Source: Todiramphus chloris collaris (Eukaryota > Chordata > Aves > Coraciiformes > Alcedinidae). Taken from it: a stretch of DNA of 64,000 bases. Positions within the stretch are counted from its first letter, which is position 1. The number at the start of each line of letters is the position of its first letter. Location of the stretch: the NCBI GenBank assembly GCA_025345505.1, contig JANVCC010000040.1:9702023-9766022 (forward strand). The letters are read 5' to 3'. The notes beneath the pieces were generated by a model. It had not been told where the DNA came from. It was given only the letters and a program-made list of their open reading frames with translations, and searched no databases. The translations under genes and the position numbers were made by a program. Shown here one piece after another: positions 9,817 through 22,357 of the stretch.

Positions 9817-12800
9817 TTTCTATTTGGCTCACCGGTGACTGTGCTAACAAATAATATTCTCTCTGAGATAGTGAACTGAGCATGTGCCAGCCCTTTGAAG
9901 GACACATGTTGAAATATGAGATATTCCAGGTAATCTAGCACGTTAGCTATGGCAGTACCTTCAGGTTGTCACAGGAACTTGCTGGTAGGGGGACTTTGAC
10001 CTTAAAACAAAAGAGCAATGAAAGCAGCTCCGCATATTGTTCTGATGAAATGAAAACCGTCCGCAGTGTCTGTGTGCTTAGTTTGATTGATAGTGGGAGA
10101 TGTGGAATGCACCGGTGCCTGCTGTTCGCTCCTCCCCAAACCCTCCCCAAGCAGTGGCAGAGGGAAGCAGGAGCACACAGTGGTTAGTTTGGAAAAGGGG
10201 TTATTCCCAGCAAGTCACACACACCTGACTTCACACCTAGTTTAGGAGGCGATATGATAGATGGAAATGTCTTGTAATTCAGCCATAAATATTGTGGGGT
10301 GGGCGATGAAGGTGATTTGGCAGTTTCTGGAAGGTACATCAGTCCAGGGCAGGTGAGGAACCACAGCAGGAAGAGCGCAGTAGCTTGGGCTTCTGTGTCT
10401 GTGAGCAGGAGCCTGGGAAGGCTGGGTAGTCTGTGGGTGTTAAATAACTGATTTTGCAACTGTACTGTGATTGTTACTCCTACTCGTCAGTGCCTGTGCA
10501 TAGTGACTTTATCCGTGGCATTGTACCTGTTCAAAACCTTGGATCGTGTGGCAGGTGTAGCCTGTTCAAATTGGGCTGTCACTGACCTGACAGGAGCATC
10601 ACTAACAACCCCTTCCCTCCATCCCTCTGAGCACTGTAAAACTGAGGCGTGGACACCTTTGTTACCAGCTCACAGCCCCCGCAGGAAGGAAGCCAAATGT
10701 ACCTTCACTTGGCTTTACAGTAGAGGAAACAGAATGTCTTCCTTCATTTGTCTGTCCTTGTCACTCCTGGATCATCCGAAGAGGCTCCAGGGTGGAGCCT
10801 CTGAGAAGGTGGCCGGGTTCTGCGCTGTCGCGAGCAGCATGTGCTTCACTGCCGTGGCTGAACCAAGGGAGGTTGCTGCTGCTGCTGCAGAGCCCTGTGG
10901 CAGAGATTCCCTCTCTGTTTCTACAGCACTGTAGTAGAGGATGGGAGGAGGAGGGAGGTGAGTGGGGAGCAAGGCAGATGGATAGAAAGAGATGTTTCAT
11001 TCCAATATCAGTGCTTCTTATAGGGGAGGTCTCTGTAGCTGTGGAAGAGAGTGTTGAGCAGTGCAGGAGTTGGTCTGAACCTTGCAAATCCCTTATCGTG
11101 TTCTTGCCATGGGCTGGGGTACCCTCCTCATCCTCCTCCGTGGAGCTGGATGTGGGCATCATTGCAGATGAGCCATCTCTGTCCTCGTCGGAGCCAAGGA
11201 CCTGTGGATGCCAGAAGCCTCTGTTTCTTGTTCCAAACAGCATGGACTGCAAAAATTTACCTGGGGGGGGGACGGAAATCCATCTTCATCCCAGAAATGC
11301 ATGTGCATCTGGACAAGTAGTTATGGGAGTTAATGTAATGCACAGGGTCAGAATTCCCACTGACATTTACTCAGTTTGTCCAAACAAGTTAGTGGAAACC
11401 TCCTGTGACTATGAACTGCGCTCGGCAGCGCGGCGCAGGCATTTAACATCTTGGATGCCAGTTTCCTTGAAGACATGTCTGTAAGACTGAGGCTTTAAGT
11501 GCTGCAAAATATAATACTAGGAGCAAAAAAAATCCACATAGAACCAGTGTGGAAGTTTTAAGGCTTAAGTACAGAAAAATAATCAAAAATGGAGCGTTCC
11601 CTGTCTCTGACAGTACTTGGACCTAAAATCTCTCCCGATACAGGCAGGTTTTCAGAGGAGATGGGAAATGCATGTCAGACTAGAGCAAAACATTTTTCTT
11701 CATTAACGATTGGCACCTAAAATAAAGCTGAGATGCAACGGTAGCTATGTAAGATTTGCAGAAAGGATACAGTTTCTTAAAGCACAGATGTTGACTGTGG
11801 TAACCTGTCATAAAGGACTGGTGTCTGATGCTGAATGGCACTGGTTCTGTCTGGAAGCTGGACCTTGCATCCGGTCAGATGCTTGATAAGGTGCTCTGGG
11901 ATCCTTTGGGATAATGAAACTTATAAAAAAACAAGCTGGTTTTTGCATCTTATGAGCAAGTAACTTGTGCATTCATCTCAGCATGTGGGTTTGGACTCAG
12001 CTGTTCTAAGGATATTGTCTGATTTTGGAAATAATGTATTTGCTATACTACAAAATCAAGAAAAATGATTTATTTTGCATCTGACTCTGAGTCCTTCCCA
12101 GATTTGAGAATATTGTATCAATACAACAGCAGGAGCCACGGAATGCAGACTTTAGATCGGCATAAAGGTTCTCTAGATTCATGTGCTTGTTTTCCAATGG
12201 GAAGAACTGGTCTTGCCAGAGGGCATCATCCTACTGGTGTTATTCCAGCCACATTGCTGTTTTCAATTATGGAAGGATGATGTCAGTTTAAAAGATATCA
12301 GTGAAGGTCAATTATTTGGCAGACAGCTCAGCAATATGAAGGACTGACACAAAAATAGGGCAGAAATTCCTCATCTTGCTTCCAGGTCTGAGAAGACAAC
12401 AGGTACATCACTAACATACAGCACTGTTGAGTCAACTCCTTTGTCACAACATCTCCTAATTCTGTTCTCTAACAAAATGTGCCACTTAGTAGTGTAAGGT
12501 GGGGGCAAACCTGACTTGCATCACCCAATGGGGAAATCGTCAAATGGCAGGTTCTGCCACAGCACATTAATCAAACAATGTGCTACTGGTATTATTCTGA
12601 TCTTTTCCTATTAGGACGTGTGCCGGCTCATAGCGTCGAGGTAAGATGATCATTTAGTGTGTATTCATGGCTGTAAGAGATCTAGGTCCCAGTTTAACCC
12701 TTGTTCTGCTGGTGTTGGTTGCTGAGTCCCAGACGGGAATGCCGAGGGAGCTCTTTCTCACCACGGTACAGAGCCAAGGGAAGATAACCTGCCTTTTTCT

Positions 12801-13977
12801 GTGTTCAGCATTTCCCACCCTGTGAGAGCCAAACTCCTGCCGACATAACCACTGACTCGGCAATAGTACCAGGAAGATAAGGTGGTAACAACTCATTTGT
12901 ATCCCAAATTGTTATAAACCAAGAGCAGATCTCACCGTTTGTAGGTGGCCCCTTGATCAGAGGGGCTCTTGAGGTGGGAATACCTGTACAGTTCTGCTCC
13001 AGCAATCAGCAGGGAGTGATAACAGTAAACTCTGCACACCATGTAAGGCTGGCAATGAATATAGTCCTAGGGATGAGCACTATGCATTCAGTTCACAGTG
13101 TTTCTGATACAGCTCAGAAATTAAATTATTATTATCAATGTGCATTTATATATATAACTCCTGCATTTCTGTGTTCAGGAGGGGAAGTGAGTACCCTGCT
13201 CTGCTAAGTAGATATGACTTCATCCACAGCATTTTGTCTAGTAAAAATAGATTTATTCTCTTTTTGCATGTTAATTTGATTCAGTGCTGAAATCATTGAA
13301 GCAAATGCAGCAGCCCCAGTTGCTTTCAGCTTGGGATCATGTTCTCAACGATGCTGAAAGAGAAGAAATGTGTTAAGCTACACTAAATAAAAGGAGGGGC
13401 GGTGCAAGTGTATTGAAGACTCAGTCTGCTCGTTTGATTTGTAAGCGTATGAAGTGGCCTGCCAGGTTCTTCAACGAAGTACATAAATTGCTGACGTCTT
13501 GGTTATGTGTTCTCTGGGTTTGCTGTTATCATTGGAAGCAGTTTTATCAGCTTTCAGTCCCTGCGGTACTTCAGAAAGTTGTAGGAATGTAAAGCTATTG
13601 GAAGGTCATTTGCAGTCTTACCTCCAGCAATTACTGGTTTCTGTCAGCTGTTATACTGGTGTTGAGATGCAGCGTAATAGTTGGGCAGCGAAAGGGGAGC
13701 TGTTTTGGAGGTATTCTGGAAGGGAGGCAAAAAGCATGGTGGTTTTCATGTATAGGCAGAAAGACGTTTCACTGTCAGCTCTGAATGCAATCCCTCTATT
13801 ACAGTGAGACACAACGACTCCTTGGTGATGGAGACTGCTGACAGAAAGGCAGGCAGTTGAAAATAAATCTTCACCAAAGATTTCATAGGCAACTGGCAGC
13901 TGTCCAGGTGTTCTTCCAGGGCCACGGAGTAGGCACATTGAAATACCCTTGGGTTTATTCCAGTTCACTACGTGGCA
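9817..13977. other. Unassigned sequence with a GC-rich block open on both strands
   Basis: More than 4 kb without a recognised interspersed repeat. The notable part is 10.76-11.48 kb, described separately. A run of nine G lies at 11263-11271. The rest (11.5-13.9 kb) is AT-leaning and featureless to my reading. Confidence 0.5.
10761..11484. other. Long overlapping open frames of unknown meaning
   Basis: Contains the longest open frame of the window on the plus strand (10792-11484, 230 residues) and an overlapping minus-strand frame (10761-11252, 163 residues). The minus-strand product has a Ser/Asp/Glu-rich segment (residues about 21-46). The plus product has no pattern I recognise. Neither has a domain, signal peptide or membrane segment. 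Two long frames facing each other usually mean GC-rich sequence poor in stop codons rather than two genes. A terminal exon, a lncRNA or an old processed pseudogene are alternatives. Confidence 0.2.
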
Positions 13978-14135
13978 CTGGAACAAGATCACCAGAGAGG
14001 CTCTTCAGCCTCCACCATTTGGAGATTTTCAAAACCAGACTGGTTACAGCCCTGAGCAAACCTGGTTTGATCTCACAGCTGATGCACTTTGAGGAGGAGG
14101 TTGGAGTAGATGACCTCCTGAGGTCCTCTCAATTG
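13978..14135 (+). mobile_element. CR1 LINE 3' region, diverged
   Basis: Sense-strand CR1 3' region: 'ccagagaggctcttcagcc', 'ggagattttcaaaaccagac', 'gccctgagcaaacctggt', 'gaggaggttggagtagatga' and 'cctcctgaggtcctctcaa'. The terminal octamers are lost, so it is truncated at both ends or eroded. It is more diverged than the copies at 9.6 or 38.3 kb. It lies inside a 134-residue frame (13857-14261) that has no independent support as a gene. Confidence 0.88.
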
Positions 14136-16360
14136 TCCTGTGGTGGTCTCCTGAGTAGGCTCTGCTTTGAAGTGGAGGGATTGATTAGAAGAGTAGTTGG
14201 AAGAAGAGGTTGTCAGAATCCTCGTCTGACCTTTGAGTCAACACAAAGTTACTTGTGCTGACATCAGAGTTCATTCTGGTTACGCATCCGTGTCACGCGT
14301 ATTTTATAGTTACGCCACAGTAAATCCTGACCTACCTTCCACTTCAATTACTCAAGCCCAAGCTTGGGGTGGGTCTCAGCCCTTGTAAAGACAGTGTCTT
14401 GTTATGCCGTTGGAATTGTGTTGTCCCACTAGAAACGGGGATAGCTCAGGTCTGCTTATCTCCTGCCACTTGGCAGTAGACACCTACAGTTCATATGTTC
14501 TCCAGTGAGAGACAAAAATATTTAATTGTTACCCTTTTCCTATCACAAACCCTTTGAGCTCAGTGTTTACTGACAGTAAATAGTTAAAGAGCAGAGGGCA
14601 GGTACCAATGGATTAGTAACTGTAGGGCACTTCTAAGTTAATTGCTGCAAGGAATTCCACACCCCCCCCCACCCCCCCCCCCCCCCCCCCCCAACCCCCC
14701 CCCCTGGGTTTTTTTCCATGGGATATAGATGATAAGCTAAAAATGCAGCACAGGACAGATTGTGTGAATTAACGCATCCAGCTTACTCCAGACTTGTTAG
14801 TCACTTGCTAGGAAACATGCTTCTTACTTCCATTTGTGTCCTGGACAGGGATCAGAGGATTTCAGATCAGTTCTGAATTGCTCAAGGAACAGTTAAGTTC
14901 CTGAATATGGTAGTTAAAAACGTAGTCTTGCATCGTGTGTTTGGGGGTGTCGTGGACAGCGTGTAACGACTGGGGATTCTCCTTGAGAAATGCCAGATTT
15001 AATTTCTGGGGCAGTCAGACCATGGCCAAAACTGGTGATGCACCCTTCAATACAAAGTCTGGATTGCTTTGATGGAGAGGTCTTGGTAGGCTTTCAGTCG
15101 GGTTGTTCTCCTAAAATATTGTATTTCTTCTGTCGGACTTTGAACAATGTCTTGCAATACCTTCCTGCAAGGAGCTCCAAAGGAAGATCGATGCTTGACT
15201 GTGTGCAGGACATCTTGTGTCCTGAGTCACTGAGTTACACCCATCACTGCGTATGGGTGCCTCATGTTATCTGAAGGTGGTGGTGAGAGGGAGGAATCAC
15301 AAGCTACAGTTGGTGCTCTAGGAAGAGCTGGACCTCATAAGATCTGCAGAAGATACCTCTTCACTCAAATAGATCCTTGGAGAGCCATATGTGCATAGCT
15401 GTGAGAGTTTTGGATATGATGTGGTGCAATGACAGGGAAATGACTGGTAAATACTAATTGGGAGAGCAGCCCATGCCAAAAAATCCCTTGTGATCATGTT
15501 ACCTTCTCTTCATGCAAAATATTTATGGAGTTAGAGCCAAATACCTCAGTTGAACTTACCATAACGATGTGGTCATTATCCAGTGACTTCAAGAGGAGCC
15601 ATAGCTGCCTGGCAGCCCTCAGACATGCTGTTGTGTTGCCTCAGTGACGGCGAGGTGGTCAACACATCACCTCCACCTGAGGAACTGCTTTAATCCACAT
15701 TTTTACCTTTTTTCTTGATTTTGAAATTTAAACCCTCCCTTTTGGAAACATCCGTGCTTTTAAATGTCAAAATTCTGAGTTCAGCTGAAGATACCAGTAT
15801 TTAAAAATCTAAGCATGTCTAATTGAAACACACTTGGCTTTTGTTGCACATGTAGGCTCTGATGTTGATCACCATCAGCATTTCGAGACACTGTTCTGAA
15901 TTTCTAGTCCTTTTTAAAATTAAAAATTGAATATATGACCCTAATGTTAAGAAAAAAGTTATTAAATAGATGCATGTCATAGTCACTACAAGTTTTATCT
16001 TTGAGCTGTTTGGTGTACCTAGGAAAACACTTGCCATGATTAATTACCTTCAGATAAACTTGGCAGATTGCTCTATAAACATAAAAAGCCATGGCAATGT
16101 TGTTTGTAAAGTTTCCCTGTTGTTTCCAAGATCTGACAGCCAATATGTGGTTGAAGCCCAAGAAATACTGAAATCTGAGGTGGGGGCATAGGGGGGCTGT
16201 CCATGGAATGTGCTGGTCACCCGCGGGGCCTGTGCTGCTCTTGTGAGGTGGTCTAGAGGCTCTTCAGGTTCTCCTTGATAATAACATTGGAGCTTGATCC
16301 TGAATTCATGGTTTATCTCACAGTTCCTGACAATGTAAATATACTTCTGTTTGAAGTTAG
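14136..16360. other. Unassigned sequence around a poly-C tract
   Basis: No gene or dated repeat apart from the C-rich tract at 14659-14704. The stretch 15.7-16.1 kb is AT-rich. Frames of 60-94 residues look random. Confidence 0.5.
14659..14704 (+). repeat. Poly-C tract (runs of 9, 21 and 10 C)
   Basis: Three C runs, of 9 (14662-14670), 21 (14672-14692) and 10 (14695-14704), are separated only by one A and two A. The minus strand is correspondingly G-rich and could fold as a G-quadruplex, with an i-motif on this strand. Such long homopolymers are rare in vertebrate DNA and are error-prone in sequencing, so the exact lengths may be wrong. Confidence 0.9.
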
Positions 16361-17231
16361 AATCATATACTTAGACTGGTTTGGGTTGGAAGGGACCTTT
16401 CAAGGTCATTTAGTCCCAACCCCCTGAAGTGAGCAGGGACATCTGCAACTAGATCAGGTTGCTCAGAGACCCAGCCAACCTCACCTGCAATGGTGCCAGG
16501 CATGGGGCATCAACCACCTCTCTGGGCAGCCTGGGCCAGGGTCTCACCATCCTCAGTGTCAAAAATGTCTTCCTTCTGTCCAGTCTATATCTCCCTCTTT
16601 CATTTTAAACCATCACCTCTTGTCCTGTCCCAACAGTCTGTCCCCATCTTCCTGACAGGCCCTTTGAAGCCCTGAAAGGCCCCAAGAAGGTCTCCCCAGA
16701 ACCTTCTCTTCTCCAGGCTGAACCCCCCCAGCTCTCCCAGCCTGGCACCCAGCAGAGGGGTCCCAGCCCTCCCAGCATTGCTGGGGCTCCTCTGGCCCCG
16801 CTCCACCAGGTCCCTGTCTCTGCTGTGCTGAGGCCTCCCGAGCTGGCCCCAGCACTGCAGGGGGGTCTCTCTCTCTCTCTCTGTCCCCAGAGCCCTGGGA
16901 GCAGAGGGGCAGGATCCCCCCTCCCCTGCTGCCCACGCTGCTGGGGTGCAGCCCAGGGTGCCAGTGGGTGCTGGGTGCCAGCGCACGGGGCTGGCTCAGC
17001 TCCAGCTTCTCCCCCCAGCACCCCAAGTCCTTCTCCTCAGGGCTGCTCTCGATCCCTTCACACTCAGCCTGGGCTGATACTGGGGATTGTCCTGGTCTAG
17101 GTGCAGAATCTTGCACTTGGCCTTGTTGAACCTCATGATGTTCACATGACCCCATTTCTCAAGTTTCTCCCTCTAGATGATGTCCTGTCCCTCAGGGGTG
17201 TCGACTGCACCACTCAGCTTGGTGTCATCAT
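16361..17231 (-). mobile_element. CR1 LINE 3' region, longest copy (antisense)
   Basis: About 870 bp reading on the minus strand as the 3' part of a CR1. It starts at the tail ('agaatcatatacttagac', 'gggttggaagggacctttca') and runs through 'gagcagggacatctgca', 'cctctctgggcagcctggg', 'ccatcacctcttgtcctgtc' and 'ctccaggctgaac'. It continues into the upstream segment with 'cttgcacttggccttgttga'. Several overlapping minus-strand frames (up to 180 residues, 16613-17155) reflect the GC-rich element and lack RT motifs. A (TC)n run at 16866-16883 sits inside it. Confidence 0.93.
16866..16883 (+). repeat. (TC)n microsatellite
   Basis: About nine TC dinucleotide units within the CR1 copy, likely a local expansion after insertion. 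Confidence 0.85.
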
Positions 17232-17557
17232 TAATTGGAACAAATTACTTTGAGGATGAAATATAGGATTAGAAGAAATACTAGAAAAAAGACCCTGGAA
17301 AAATACCACTCGTCTCCTCTTCAGTTAATTCTTCACATCCAGAGATTTATGGGGGAAAAGCTGAAAAGCACAAGCAATGTGCTCATGGACCAATCCCAGC
17401 CTTGCACAGCAGCTTTACTTAACTTCCATGGCAATGTGCAGGCGTGTGGGCGGTTTTCATTTTCACCATTGAAATTGTTTCCATTTAATGCCCTTAAGCA
17501 ATTGTATGACTTATGGCGCAATAGAAAAATGACCCTCAAATAGCCTTGCCTGATTCT

Positions 17558-17648
17558 TCACCCCGGTCGCTCCCAGCTCGACGTGGCCCCACGCGTTTCA
17601 TGTGGTGCCCATGTGCCCCCGCGTGCCTGCGCGCTGGCTCCCGGCAGG
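17558..17648. promoter_or_regulatory. Dense CpG cluster
   Basis: A hand count gives about 11 CpG in about 90 bp, including three CGCG motifs, in surroundings that are CpG-poor. It is too short for a standard CpG island. The density suggests a methylation-protected element, such as an enhancer or small promoter. No transcript evidence is visible. Confidence 0.3.
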
Positions 17649-19913
17649 GTATGTTGTGATCCCCTGGCCTCTGCCCACTCGCATATCTAAACGTTTTCAT
17701 AAGGGGAACCCCTTTGTGTTAGTCATCTGGTTGTCAAACAAGACCTGGCTGCGATCCTGGACCTGGCACTAGATGAAATATGTGCACTTTAAACATTTCA
17801 TACTTAAACTGATGGGAACGGGCAATTCCTTGGTATGTTTTCTCAAGGTTTTTAAACAATAAATGTCAACCTAAGCACAAAGTGAGAGAGATTTCAGATT
17901 AAAGGGACGGGGTTTGCTTAATGTTTGTAAAATTACTTAGTCCCAACCTCCTTCGTGTTTCTTAAAACAACGAACAAGGAAAGGCTGTGTTGGATGCAAC
18001 GGGCACTTTTGTCAACACGACTTTTTCCTTTAGTAGCATGATAGAAAGATTTCAAAAATAGATCTTTCTGATGGATTCATGACTTGGCATTCCCTAGAGA
18101 ATCTAGTATTCTTCCAAGCAAAGCTAGAGGTTTGTGTTAGAAGACTAATAATGACAGTCAAAAGAGCCTTTCATCCCCAGGATAACTAAAATATTCCTTT
18201 GTTTATTTTTCGCCCTTAATTACTTTTCCTGTCTTGTTTTAATCTGTAGTGCTGAAGCTTGTCAGCACCTAAAGACTTTAGTTTAGGAGAGATGTCTTGG
18301 GAGCATGAATAAAAGCAATTTTCATGTAGTGTCTCCCTGTCATGACTGCTGTCTAAAGCCCTTCGACTTTTCTTTCAGAAGATCTGATTCTATGCCCATA
18401 TAAATGGAATAAAACTTAATTGGAATCAGTGGGTTTATATCACTTGTTACCAGGGATGAAGCTTCCTTCTGTAAGCCTGACACACTGTCACTTGTAATAA
18501 AAGCTTCTTGTTTCCTTGGGGTCTCTCATTTTGCAAGGAAAAAAAAGTCTCAGGAAGAATGATCATCTCTGAACACTTGTCTTGATTTTGACATAGTAAA
18601 ATTTTCAAACTATTTAAAATGTAAATTTTAGACTTTGCAGCTCCATGTGAGGAATTGCTCCAAGTAAGAAAATGAACCGTCTGTTTGGAAAATTAGTTCT
18701 CTAACAAATTGCTCATAGTCTTTTTATTTTTTTGAGTAAAATGATTTCTTGAAACATCCAGCATACACTTTCCACTGGTATAAGCTGGCACTGCCATACA
18801 CCAGAGAAGTTTGTCATAAGGCTTCTAAGAAGCCTTGCTGTACCATCTCTTGAACAGAGCTGCAGAGCTAGTGTGACCTTTAGGCTTTCATTTTTTCACA
18901 CTTGTTTCTTTTGTCCTTCATCTGACTTGTCAGCTCAGGTGCAAGCCCATGAGTTTTTCACTGTATGGTTTTGCCTGTATGACAGCTAGCCCAAGGACTT
19001 TGCATTTGTGCCACCTTGGGTAACATCTGAACACCAGTAACATGCTTTCGTTGTCTTTTAGTGGAAACAATGGTTGTTTGCTGTTGTGTTGTCTGAGTGA
19101 AGGAGAGGGATGCTCTCAGGCAACTTTTGAAGCTTTTGGCCAGGTTCAGCCAGGTTTGACAGAGAGGGATGGTGACCACTTTCTCTGAGGACCAAGTGGG
19201 ACGGAGACCTGGCCACTGCTGCAGCTTTAAGAATGTTAGAGCTTGCAGTTGTGGGCATTATTTTCTTGCTGGGATCAGGGAATCCACGCAGGAGGAGATT
19301 GTTCCAGCTGCAAGAAAAGCCTCAAGGAGCGTTCACGGCTACTGTGAAGTCAGAAGTGTGTACCGAAGTGGGCGTCACTGGTTTTAGCACTCGTGAAGCT
19401 ATCTGCCTGGCTTTTCATGGTTTCTGGTCTGCTTCTTATATAGACAGACCTGAATAGTGTATTTTGAGGCTGCTATGTGCCCTGCTGATCAGCAGAGTCA
19501 GGGGAACGTGTCAGTACTCAGCAGCCCAGAAATTGCTGTACTGCTGTAGTTGCCCAGCTATTCAGCAGTTTCATGGAATCATTTTCACATGCAAGCATCA
19601 GGACACTGATTTGTCCTCTTGTTCTGTATAAATCTGTTGAGGATGGTTGTCCTTGTCTCTCTAACCTCCGTGCCTCTAGGGCTGTAGCACAAATATGGGT
19701 GTATCTACCAAACTTGGATGGATGCAGCCACTGATGTTCTCCTGTCACACTTCATTTGTGTGGCTTACCTCATGCTGGTGGTTTTGGTGATCTCAAGTGT
19801 GGGAAGACACCTGTCAGGGAAACACTACTAAATATTATACAGGTGTCCTCATTCCATTATTTTTTTTTCCTCTTCCCCTCTCGTCCCCACCTTAATACTC
19901 CTTTAGTCCATGC

Positions 19914-19931
19914 TGGCATCAGTTGATGCCA
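19914..19931. repeat. Palindrome: TGGCATCA - 2 nt - TGATGCCA
   Basis: Two perfect 8-bp half-sites in inverted orientation, separated by GT. It could bind a dimeric factor or be chance. No named motif is matched with confidence. Confidence 0.6.
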
Positions 19932-21107
19932 ACAGAGAGAAGTTAACTCCCGGAAACGCCTTAAGGTGCTTGTGCATGATTCATTTTCTTAATGCGTATG
20001 TAATCTATAACGAGCTTTTGAAATTTTTTTAAGCCCATTTGAAAACAGTGCCATGAGGACATTTTGCAGTTGAGCAGTCAGAAGTTACTGACTGTTTTAG
20101 AAGGTTGCTACAATGAAAGATGTCAACAAAAGCTGTTGCAAAGCTGAGCTTTCACTTCACAGGGCTTTGCGGAGATACATTCTTGGGTCTGGTTCATATG
20201 GACTCATTCCTCCGACTTTCTCTTTGAATTTGGCAATCAAAGGCATTTTAAAATTCTAGGTCAAACTTATTAAAAAACACGGAATCTCACCTGGTTTCAG
20301 CTCTCTAAATCACGAGAAACAGTAAATCTCCTGCACTGGTTTTGATACAAACCTATAAATCTTGGGGTGGGTGTATTTGAAGTTTGGCCCAGAACCTTTC
20401 TGTCCGGAGTCAGCATTGCTCCAAAAGTTCATGGCTCTTTTTCTCAACAAGCTTGTGGGTATGTTGGGTTCCAGTGACATATGGAGCATGTCATATTTCT
20501 GGGGAGATTGTAAAGATAGCACCCAGCTTTCGGATTTGGGATTTTCTGAGCAGAAAGCTACATCTCTGAGACTAAGCCCACCTGCATGACCAAAGACAGC
20601 CACATTCCTTCAGGGGAAAAGAACTCCAGACATCCTTCCTCTCTTTCTCTCGTGTACCAGGGCAGCCCAGGGAGCCGTCTCCCCGCTCCTCCCCAGAGGA
20701 ACAGGGGCTTTCCTGGAATTCCCGCCTGCCTGCGGTTTCTTAACTAGTCCTGCAAAAATGTATTTTTTATTGAATGTTATTCCAACCATAAAACTTTTAA
20801 GCTGTTCAAATACTTTCCTTTGTACTGTAGACATCTGAGACTCTTAGACATTAACAAGTAAACGTACTTTTTTTTTTTTCGACTGCTTCAATCTGCTAAG
20901 TAGTTTTCTTTGGACTGACCTCCCCAGTCTCGTACCAGAGGAAACATGACTGATCTGATACTGTATCTCCTCAGTCTCTGTCTCCTCAGATTGTAGATGT
21001 GTTTTACTTTGTATTAAAAAGGGGACTTTATTTCATTGCAACTCATTTACTCACTCAAGATGTAGAGACCCAAAAGGTACCATAGAGGAGCCTTTTAAAA
21101 GCTGTGA

Positions 21108-21218
21108 AGATGTGGTGCTGAGGGACATGGTTTAGTGGTGCCCTGGCAGTGCTGGGTGAGCAGTTGGACTCGATGATCTGAAAGGTCTCTTTCAACCAAA
21201 ATGATTCTATGATTCTAT
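21108..21218 (+). mobile_element. CR1 LINE 3' tail
   Basis: Sense-strand CR1 tail of the subfamily with 'gacatggtttagtggtg', 'gcagtgctgggtgagcagtt', 'ggactcgatgatctgaaagg' and 'ctttcaaccaaaatg', ending in ATTCTATG repeats. It is 5'-truncated to about 110 bp. It is closely related to the copy 1.2 kb downstream. Confidence 0.93.
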
Positions 21219-22357
21219 TTGATTCCTATATTAAACCTATAAATCTTGTGGGAATAGAGTATATACTTCAGTAAAACTCAACTGTAAGATTTCAGGAGAT
21301 GAAATTTCTCTTTTTCCATAGTTATTTTAATAATAAATATAAAGTGTGCTTTGACTCCTACCACCTCATGTCTACACTCATGCCACTATTGACTTTACTG
21401 ACTTTGTGCTTTTGCATTGTTATTTGCATAACGGCCTCATCTGAATTTGCCCCTCTGTTGAATTGTGCTGCACATTACAAATGGCAAGCGAGTGTTCCTG
21501 CCCCAGATTCTTTGAGACAGAAAAAGCCTTGGAAGAAGTAAACAGCATTATTGAGGTTTGGTGTATGAGGAGGTGGCGCAAAAATAGCTTAACTTCTTCT
21601 GGATCCAATGGAGAGCCTTTGACTGACCTGGTAAATTATACACCTGAGTTGGTTTGGAGGCACCTAAGTAAGGGATTTGATTTTCTGACATGCTGAGCTT
21701 TCCTAAAATGGGCTCTGTGCCTGGAATTTCTGGAAAGCCATCCTTTTCTGGGGTTATGATGGAATCAGTTTTCCCTGACCTCTCTCAGCCCAGGCAGTCA
21801 TGTGTTCCCATGGACCTCCTTCCCTCACAGCTGCTGAGGCTCGCTCAACACCCAGTGCATGCTGAGGCTATGGAAGTCAGGTGTGTGACACCTCTTCATC
21901 TGGGCAAGTAACTTTCAGAACTGAAAAAAAAAAAAAATCTGAAATCATTCCTCTGAGCACGAGTGAACCATTCTCCATCATGAAAGGAGTAAGTTAAGGA
22001 GATAAGGGATGCAGACCCAACAGAGCACGTAGATTTTTAGCCTGCAGCAAGGTAAGCCAAAATAGTTTTCCTTGGTTCTACTGGACAGAATGGCAAGAGG
22101 TGGGTGATGCCTTGGGCCTGTGTTTGTTGTTTATTCCCATTTTGTGTCTATAGTCAAGCTGTAGTGTTGCCTCCCTATGTAGCATAACCCAGAGCAGGGA
22201 TTCTTTGTGCACATGAACTGATTTCTTCAGACTTTAACGTAAGAGGGTTCAAGTCTCCACTGTAATAGACAATGAAGTCTTTAATATCTACCCTCATATA
22301 AACAGAATATATGTTCATTTAACACCTGAGAACTTAAATTATGTTATATGAATTCAA
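21219..22357. other. Unassigned sequence between two related CR1 tails
   Basis: About 1.1 kb with no recognised gene or repeat apart from a 14-nt A run at 21924-21937. The frames present (60-80 residues) have no signature. Confidence 0.5.
21924..21937 (+). repeat. Poly-A tract (14 nt)
   Basis: An uninterrupted A run. No retrocopied body is recognised immediately upstream, so a processed pseudogene cannot be supported. Confidence 0.85.

Larger units (their letters stand above)
17232..21107. other. Unassigned sequence with CpG cluster and an 18-bp palindrome
   Basis: About 3.9 kb without recognised repeats. It holds a dense CpG cluster at 17558-17648 and, after it, a repeat-free AT-rich stretch (17.66-18.6 kb) that reads like conserved non-coding DNA. 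A near-perfect palindrome is at 19914-19931. A 12-nt T run lies at 20868-20879. No coding exon is recognised. Confidence 0.5.

Noticed and set aside
16613..17155. 180-residue minus-strand frame
   Set aside because: It lies wholly inside the CR1 3' region, lacks RT or endonuclease motifs, and reflects GC-rich non-coding LINE sequence.
22240..22262. 'gggttcaagtctccac', resembling a tRNA T-arm
   Set aside because: No matching A-box, acceptor stem or anticodon arm could be found upstream at tRNA spacing.
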